From contig JAFUVF010000052.1 of the NCBI GenBank assembly GCA_017483735.1, positions 1 through 64,000 on the forward strand: DNA of 64,000 nt, read 5' to 3'. Under the pieces are notes generated by a model. The model was not told the origin of the DNA. It was given only the letters and a program-made list of their open reading frames with translations, and did no database searches. Positions 59,364 through 64,000 of this stretch are shown in pieces. The DNA comes from Lachnospiraceae bacterium. GTDB lineage: Bacteria; Bacillota; Clostridia; Lachnospirales; Lachnospiraceae. Numbering within the stretch: position 1 is the first letter of the stretch; every line of letters starts with the position of its first letter. Both the position numbers and the translations under genes were made by a program.

Positions 59364-60745
59364 TCCTGTATCATTATAGGTTTTCCAGTTTCCTTGTAGC
59401 TGTCCGTGAGAAGTCCCTCATCCCCATATAGGCAGTCGCTCATTTCTATGGCTCTCTGATAATCTCCGGATTCGTCCAAAAGAATCCCTCTGTCTGAAAC
59501 CTCTCCGCATTCCTTGAAAAAATCTCTGTATCTTTTGTAAAAAGCTGGAAACATAATATTGAACAGGTGCTTTTCTTCGGAGGTCATTCCGCAGGGAAAC
59601 CACCATAACGCCACGTCCTCATTATCCTCCAATAGTTTAAATACCTCGGCAAGCTTCTCCGTAACCCTCTCGCTGTGCATCATATATCCGGAAACAGTAG
59701 TGTAATAAAGAAGCTTCTTTTTATCCTTATTTCTGCCAAGCCACTCCTTAACCCTTTCTTCCTTCTCTTCCCTGCCTTTATCATTCCTTATCTCCAAAAG
59801 ATATTCCTTCTCCAGATGCTTTCCCAAAAGGAGTATTGAATTCTTAAAAAAAGGATATTCGTGTGCCCCGGAGAATTTTACCGGAGTCATATAATCTCCG
59901 AATACCGTGCGGAGAATATCGTCATACCGTGCCGGAGCCTTTACTATGATGTGCTCAAACGGCATATCTATCATATTCTCCAGATATTCCTTCTTAAATC
60001 TAAGTCCTCTTTCAATATATAACGGAAACGGCACAAAATATTCACTTTCCTCCGGCGTATAGATACGGCATATCTGGTCATATACTATCTGAAGCTGGGA
60101 AAAAATCCTCCTTTCAGAGTTAAACTCATATCCTGTGGCGTTTTCGATTTCAACAAGCCTCTGCGTCAACACGATGAGCATATTATCATACTTTTCGGTT
60201 CCTGGAGCCTCTGCCTCCACAAGCTTCGCATATGTGGCGCACTCCGCCACACTCTTTAAAAGCTCCTCCTGTACCCTTGCCTCCTCCGGATCCGATGGCA
60301 GACTATAGAGCGGAAATACATCCAGCCCCATTCCAAAGGGGCAGCCATGCCACCTTTCCAGTCCCTCTTCCGTGAAATCTACGCCTTCACTGCTCACAAT
60401 CCTGGTAAAATAGTTGTCCCAGTCATCCGAGGTATATGTGTTGTTGATCTTATACATATCATGGGGCAGCTCCTCCGCCGCATACCGGAGGAAGCGAACG
60501 TAATCCTCTCCCTTCATGGCTATGTCGAGGTCGTCATCCCAGGGTATGAAGCCCTTGTGACGTACGGTTCCGATCAAGGAACCCCAGTATATGAACCAGC
60601 CGATGCTATGCCTTTTACATATCTCCATAACATCCCACAACACCTGCAGCTGCGCAGCCCAGGCATGCTTCATCATCTCATTTACTTTAAAATCCCAGCG
60701 CTCCTCCTCTTCGAAAAAGCTTTCGGGGAAAGACAGTCTGCTCAC
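59342..60745 (-). CDS. LicD-family transferase with C-terminal YGDEG module (copy 4)
   Basis: 467 residues from GTG 60745, starting SRLSFPESFFEEEERWDFKV after the initiator. The ribosome binding site is weak (AAGGA 14 bases upstream). LicD signature IYWGSLIGTVRHKGFIPWDD, then DLDIAMKGED. C-terminal module: KKLLYYTTVSGYMMHS, VALWWFPCGMTSEEK, SDCLYGDEGLL and GKPIMIQDYNIVIS. Divergent from the glycosyltransferase at 60801 and convergent with copy 3. Confidence 0.83.
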   Translation of the reverse strand: MSRLSFPESFFEEEERWDFKVNEMMKHAWAAQLQVLWDVMEICKRHSIGWFIYWGSLIGTVRHKGFIPWDDDLDIAMKGEDYVRFLRYAAEELPHDMYKINNTYTSDDWDNYFTRIVSSEGVDFTEEGLERWHGCPFGMGLDVFPLYSLPSDPEEARVQEELLKSVAECATYAKLVEAEAPGTEKYDNMLIVLTQRLVEIENATGYEFNSERRIFSQLQIVYDQICRIYTPEESEYFVPFPLYIERGLRFKKEYLENMIDMPFEHIIVKAPARYDDILRTVFGDYMTPVKFSGAHEYPFFKNSILLLGKHLEKEYLLEIRNDKGREEKEERVKEWLGRNKDKKKLLYYTTVSGYMMHSERVTEKLAEVFKLLEDNEDVALWWFPCGMTSEEKHLFNIMFPAFYKRYRDFFKECGEVSDRGILLDESGDYQRAIEMSDCLYGDEGLLTDSYKETGKPIMIQDYNIVIS

Positions 60746-60752
60746 TTTTTTC

Positions 60753-60781
60753 TTGTGTCCTTGTATTTATTATATTAGAAT
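60753..60781 (+). promoter_or_regulatory. Candidate promoter of the glycosyltransferase gene at 60801
   Basis: TTGTGT (60753-60758), 17 bases, TAGAAT (60776-60781), 19 bases before ATG 60801, in the 55-base gap to the divergent LicD copy 4. Confidence 0.55.
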
Positions 60782-60800
60782 AATAACAGAGGTTTATTAT

Positions 60801-61985
60801 ATGCGCAAAGTTTTTTTTATGGAATATAGGACATACGGAAACGAGGATATGTTTGAGGCCTATGAACGGCTCGGAACAGAGGTTTTTCGCTATACCCCCG
60901 GAGAATACGGCGGCGAGACAGACCTGACCCTACGGGATCCGGATTACGAATCTGCTCTTTCCGAGGCAATAAGCACATTTTCCCCTGATTATGTTTTTTC
61001 CTTTAACTATCAGCCCGTTGTTTCCGCAGTCTGCGAGACCTTGCACACGCCATACGTATCATGGGTATATGACAATCCTGTCGTTCTTTTATACAATTAT
61101 ACCTTGGCAAATCAATGTAACCGCATATTTATATTTGACTCCAGTCAGGCTGACGAATTTATTTCGGGAGGAATCAAAAATGTGCACTATCTTCCCCTTG
61201 CCGCAAATACCAACAGGCTTGAGAGGATGACAGGCTCCGGAAACATTCCCCGTAGGGAGCTGCTTCCAAATGGAGATATCAGCTTCATCGGCGCCATGTA
61301 CACCGAAGCCCACAATTTCTATGACCGCATGTCTTCACTTCCCGATTATGCCAGAGGCTATCTGGAGGCTATAATGGCTGCGCAGCATAATATTTACGGA
61401 GCCGATATCATCACAGGACTATTAAGTGATGATATAATGGATGCCATGGAGGCGGAGCTGCATATAAAGCCCTCTCCTACCGGAACGGAACAGAGGAGCT
61501 ACCGGTATTCAAACTATGTCCTTGCAAGAAAGCTTACCGGGATGGAGCGCACAGAATATATTGAGGGACTTGCAAAGCATTACAAGGTTGACCTCTATAC
61601 AAAGGAGACTGAGCTTAGTCTTTACGGAGTGCTGAACCACGGTCCCGTGGATTATTATGACACGGCTCCATATATATATAACTTATCGAAGATCAACCTG
61701 AATATCTCCCTGCGGAGCATCCACAATGGAATCCCTCTGCGGGCCTTTGACATTATGGGAGCCGGCGGATTCCTTCTGACGAATTACCAATCTGATTTTG
61801 AGGGCATTTTTGATTCAGGAGTGCATTATGACTATTATGACAGCTTCAATAGTCTCATGGAAAGAACGGAATATTATCTGAGCCACGAGGCGGAGCGCAG
61901 AGAGATAGCTGCGCAGGGTCACAACGAGGTAAAGTCCCGTCACACATATATACACAGGATAAGGGAGATGGAGGAGTTTCTCTAG
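60801..61985 (+). CDS. CgeB/DUF3880-type glycosyltransferase
   Basis: 394 residues from ATG 60801 (AGAGG eight bases upstream; a longer frame running back into copy 4 has no start signal). N-terminal DUF3880-like Rossmann half (MRKVFFMEYRTYGNEDMFEA, FSFNYQPVVSAVCETLHTPY, VSWVYDNP). C-terminal half is of the Glyco_trans_1_2 type: INLNISLRSIHNGIPLRAFD, then MGAGGFLLTNYQSDF. Such GT-B enzymes decorate surface or spore glycans and flagellins. The 3' end overlaps the next gene by four bases on the other strand. Confidence 0.85.
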   Translation: MRKVFFMEYRTYGNEDMFEAYERLGTEVFRYTPGEYGGETDLTLRDPDYESALSEAISTFSPDYVFSFNYQPVVSAVCETLHTPYVSWVYDNPVVLLYNYTLANQCNRIFIFDSSQADEFISGGIKNVHYLPLAANTNRLERMTGSGNIPRRELLPNGDISFIGAMYTEAHNFYDRMSSLPDYARGYLEAIMAAQHNIYGADIITGLLSDDIMDAMEAELHIKPSPTGTEQRSYRYSNYVLARKLTGMERTEYIEGLAKHYKVDLYTKETELSLYGVLNHGPVDYYDTAPYIYNLSKINLNISLRSIHNGIPLRAFDIMGAGGFLLTNYQSDFEGIFDSGVHYDYYDSFNSLMERTEYYLSHEAERREIAAQGHNEVKSRHTYIHRIREMEEFL

Positions 61986-63322
61986 CTTATCATTTCAATT
62001 ATCTCTTCTGCACGCCTATCCCATGTATCATTTACTATTGCATAGTCATAACCTGCTTTTGCAATTTTCGTACGGCTTTCGTCATCTGAAAGAAGCTGTT
62101 TTATAATACTCGGAAGCCTTTCAAGCTCCGTCAGCGAGTATAATGCTATATTTTCCTGATCGCTGAAATGCTCTTTAATATATTTCGTCCCGTCTGTCAG
62201 ACAAACTGCCCCGGCCAGCATTGAATTCACAATACGCTCCGTCATTCCGTCCTTGTGCCATGCCATTATATTCAGGCTTATTTTTGCCTTTGAAAGCTCA
62301 CCAATCATATTTTTTGCTGATATTTCCTCATGTATTATAAGTTTGTCAGAAGCTTTGCCGTCATAGGCTCTCCAGCTGTTCCCATACACATGGACAGGCA
62401 AGTCCGCCTCCAGCACCTTCTCAATTATCTTTTTTCTGTACAAGCTCACTATTTTTCTATATACAGGTGTCATTTTAGAATATACATCCATTCTGTTCCT
62501 TTGCCTCCCGGAAATGCCTCCGTCATCCATGAATCTGTCAGTAGCTTCGACAAAGGACAATTCTGGATTTACCATTATATAGGAGAGTAGCTCGTTCATA
62601 TCATCATCAAGAGCTATTTCTCCGTAATCCTTATAGCTTCCAAGGAATACGACATCGTATTCCCGATTGTGATAGTCCGGCTCTTTAGTCACTTCTCCTC
62701 CCGGATATACATGCAGAGCGTTTTTTACGTTGCAATATTTATTCACAAATCCTGCGTAATCCCCATCCTGAAACAACAGATAATAGTCTTCATCAAGCCC
62801 TTCAAACATCCGGTCAAAGAATACAGGATTATCAAACCAAAATTGTATCTTAGGTGTTGGAATATTTTTAAAAAAATTTTTATAAAGCACAGGAGCCTGA
62901 AAACCGATGACAGCCTTAAGCACTCTGTTATCTATGTCCTCAATTCCGTTATATGGCATATATCTGCCATCCGTTATCATTACCCTCTCTCCGCACCTGA
63001 CCAATGCATCCGCAAGGCAATCTGCGAAATAATGAAGAACTCCATAACAGGTCTCATCCCCCGCAATTATAAATATTGGAGCCTTCAACCGTTCATACTT
63101 GCCAAAATATCCGTTATCTTCACTGAATTTCTTGAAATGTTCCATAAATTCATTCAGCTTTCCCCTATCCGCCAGCTTATTTACAATACTATTTAATATT
63201 TCTCCATAGTGCGGATCTCTTCCTGCCCCTATGCCATATTTACAGCATATAAACGCTATTTCTTTTATATTGCCTACATCCAAAGCTTCTCTCGCATCTT
63301 CTTCGAACATTTTTCTTGCCAA
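61982..63322 (-). CDS. CgeB-like glycosyltransferase (family 1-2 type)
   Basis: About 446 residues if TTG 63322 is used (AAGGA five bases upstream). ATG 63310 and TTG 63361 are alternatives. The N-terminal part is helical and divergent; the middle has APIFIIAGDETCYGVLHYFA and IQFWFDNPVFFDRMFEGLDE. The C-terminal half has YDVVFLGSYKDYGE and the acceptor-site-like SLNIMAWHKDGMTERIVNSM, LAGAVCLTDGTKYIKEHF pattern of the Glyco_trans_1_2 family. Divergent from the partial glycosyltransferase at 63352 with at most 30 bases between. Confidence 0.78.
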   Translation of the reverse strand: MARKMFEEDAREALDVGNIKEIAFICCKYGIGAGRDPHYGEILNSIVNKLADRGKLNEFMEHFKKFSEDNGYFGKYERLKAPIFIIAGDETCYGVLHYFADCLADALVRCGERVMITDGRYMPYNGIEDIDNRVLKAVIGFQAPVLYKNFFKNIPTPKIQFWFDNPVFFDRMFEGLDEDYYLLFQDGDYAGFVNKYCNVKNALHVYPGGEVTKEPDYHNREYDVVFLGSYKDYGEIALDDDMNELLSYIMVNPELSFVEATDRFMDDGGISGRQRNRMDVYSKMTPVYRKIVSLYRKKIIEKVLEADLPVHVYGNSWRAYDGKASDKLIIHEEISAKNMIGELSKAKISLNIMAWHKDGMTERIVNSMLAGAVCLTDGTKYIKEHFSDQENIALYSLTELERLPSIIKQLLSDDESRTKIAKAGYDYAIVNDTWDRRAEEIIEMIS

Positions 63323-63351
63323 TGTGTTCCTTTCAATCGTATAATCAAAAT

Positions 63352-64000
63352 ATGAATGCAATACTTTATCGCTACAACAGCATATGTGAGCCTGATATCA
63401 TTATAACATTTGAACGTTTAGGACTCAATGTAATTGAAATAAAAGAAGAGATGACTAATAAAAAAATCTCTGCATCAGAGCGGATAAAGCTTGTGTCGGA
63501 GTCTATATCTGCCTATAATCCTCTCTTTGTTTTCAGCATTAATTTTTTCCCGGGTATTGCGGATGTGTGCAATATTACCCACGTTACTTATATCAGCTGG
63601 AGTGTCGACTCTCCTGTCACAGAGTATTTTTCCACCTCGATACTTCACAGCACTAATCGTATTTTCCTTTTTGATAGGGCTCAATATGAACGCTTTCACA
63701 AATATAATCCACAATGCATATACCATATGCCTCTGGCATCCGCCACAGAACGTTTTGACAAAACTATAGCTGAAATTACCCCATCGGACAGATCCCGATT
63801 TTCTCATGATATTTGCTTTGTTGGATCTTTATACTCAGAACGTAACCCGCTTAAAGGAATAGAGCTTTCTGACTACAATGCAGGGTTCATAGATGCACTG
63901 GTAAACGCTCAATTTTTGATAATAGGTCACTGTTTTACTGAATCAGCCATTACTGAGGCCTGCATAGATGAGCTTAAACGTCTTTTCTCCACTAAATTTA
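63352..64000 (+). CDS. DUF3880-type glycosyltransferase, 3' end beyond the window
   Basis: 216 codons are visible, from ATG 63352: MNAILYRYNSICEPDIIITF, then ERLGLNVIEIKEEM. Pattern NPLFVFSINFFPGIADVCNI, YISWSVDSPVTEYFS and IFLFDRAQYERF matches the DUF3880 half of the gene at 60801. No ribosome binding site is clear. The glycosyltransferase half should lie to the right of the window. Base composition is more AT-rich than the ribosomal genes. Confidence 0.75.
   Translation, partial: MNAILYRYNSICEPDIIITFERLGLNVIEIKEEMTNKKISASERIKLVSESISAYNPLFVFSINFFPGIADVCNITHVTYISWSVDSPVTEYFSTSILHSTNRIFLFDRAQYERFHKYNPQCIYHMPLASATERFDKTIAEITPSDRSRFSHDICFVGSLYSERNPLKGIELSDYNAGFIDALVNAQFLIIGHCFTESAITEACIDELKRLFSTKF

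Noticed and set aside
60591..60800. 70-residue N-terminal extension of the glycosyltransferase at 60801
   Set aside because: It lies inside LicD copy 4 on the other strand and lacks a start signal.

Overview
The window looks like a chromosomal segment of a motile, anaerobic Firmicute, most likely a Lachnospiraceae-type Clostridium (Butyrivibrio/Roseburia/Lachnospira relatives). The basis is housekeeping protein sequence, a perfect CIRCE element, strong AGGAGG ribosome binding sites, two chemoreceptors, a GHKL/LytTR two-component pair, a DUF4368-type serine-recombinase remnant and a rpmG-secE-nusG-rplKAJL-rpoBC-rpsLG-fusA-tuf supercluster. Assignment below family level is not possible from this sequence. 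Nearly all genes are on the minus strand. No rRNA, tRNA or CRISPR array was seen.

Layout. 1-1930: groES and the first 502 codons of groEL behind a housekeeping promoter and CIRCE. 1930-2520: a short gap with a 64-codon remnant of a large serine recombinase, then four tandem hairpins. 2532-10014: a tightly coupled minus-strand operon, valS-folC-(49-aa protein)-zinc ribbon/TPR membrane protein-GH25 lysozyme-C39-like protein. 10200-11015: a plus-strand ECF transporter S component. 11021-15556: an intracellular GH13 alpha-glucosidase/amylase, an orphan sugar-type binding lipoprotein and a chemoreceptor in one operon. 15557-16202: a very AT-rich gap with a cluster of DnaA boxes. 16203-19899: asnA and a nuclease/XPD-like helicase fusion. 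19975-25174: ECF sigma, its membrane partner, a receiver-domain protein, an acyltransferase and a polytopic membrane protein. 25359-26174: a plus-strand HTH-Uma2 fusion. 26181-31401: a Na+/alanine symporter, a large membrane protein and a second chemoreceptor. 31586-38336: a sensor-GGDEF-EAL protein, a coiled-coil protein of unknown function, a GHKL/LytTR pair and a HAD hydrolase. 38520-55296: the translation/transcription supercluster, with rfbD (dTDP-rhamnose synthesis) sitting between rpoC and rpsL. 55408-64000: a surface-polysaccharide or glycoprotein-modification block of four LicD-family paralogues and three CgeB/DUF3880-type glycosyltransferases, in mixed orientation with overlapping ends.

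How parts work together. The supercluster makes the core expression machinery. It has its own promoters (before rpmG, before rpoB inside a terminator, before rpsL and before tuf), an L10 leader before rplJ, and a terminator/hairpin series between rplL and rpoB. The GH13-binding protein-chemoreceptor operon suggests that glucan sensing is tied to chemotaxis. The LicD/glycosyltransferase block, with rfbD and the membrane GT-like and acyltransferase genes, points to decorated surface glycans or glycosylated flagella. The most unusual element is the LicD block: three of its four LicD proteins carry the same extra C-terminal module ending in YGDEG and PIMIQ motifs, and two divergent LicD genes share a -35 element, one of them apparently leaderless.
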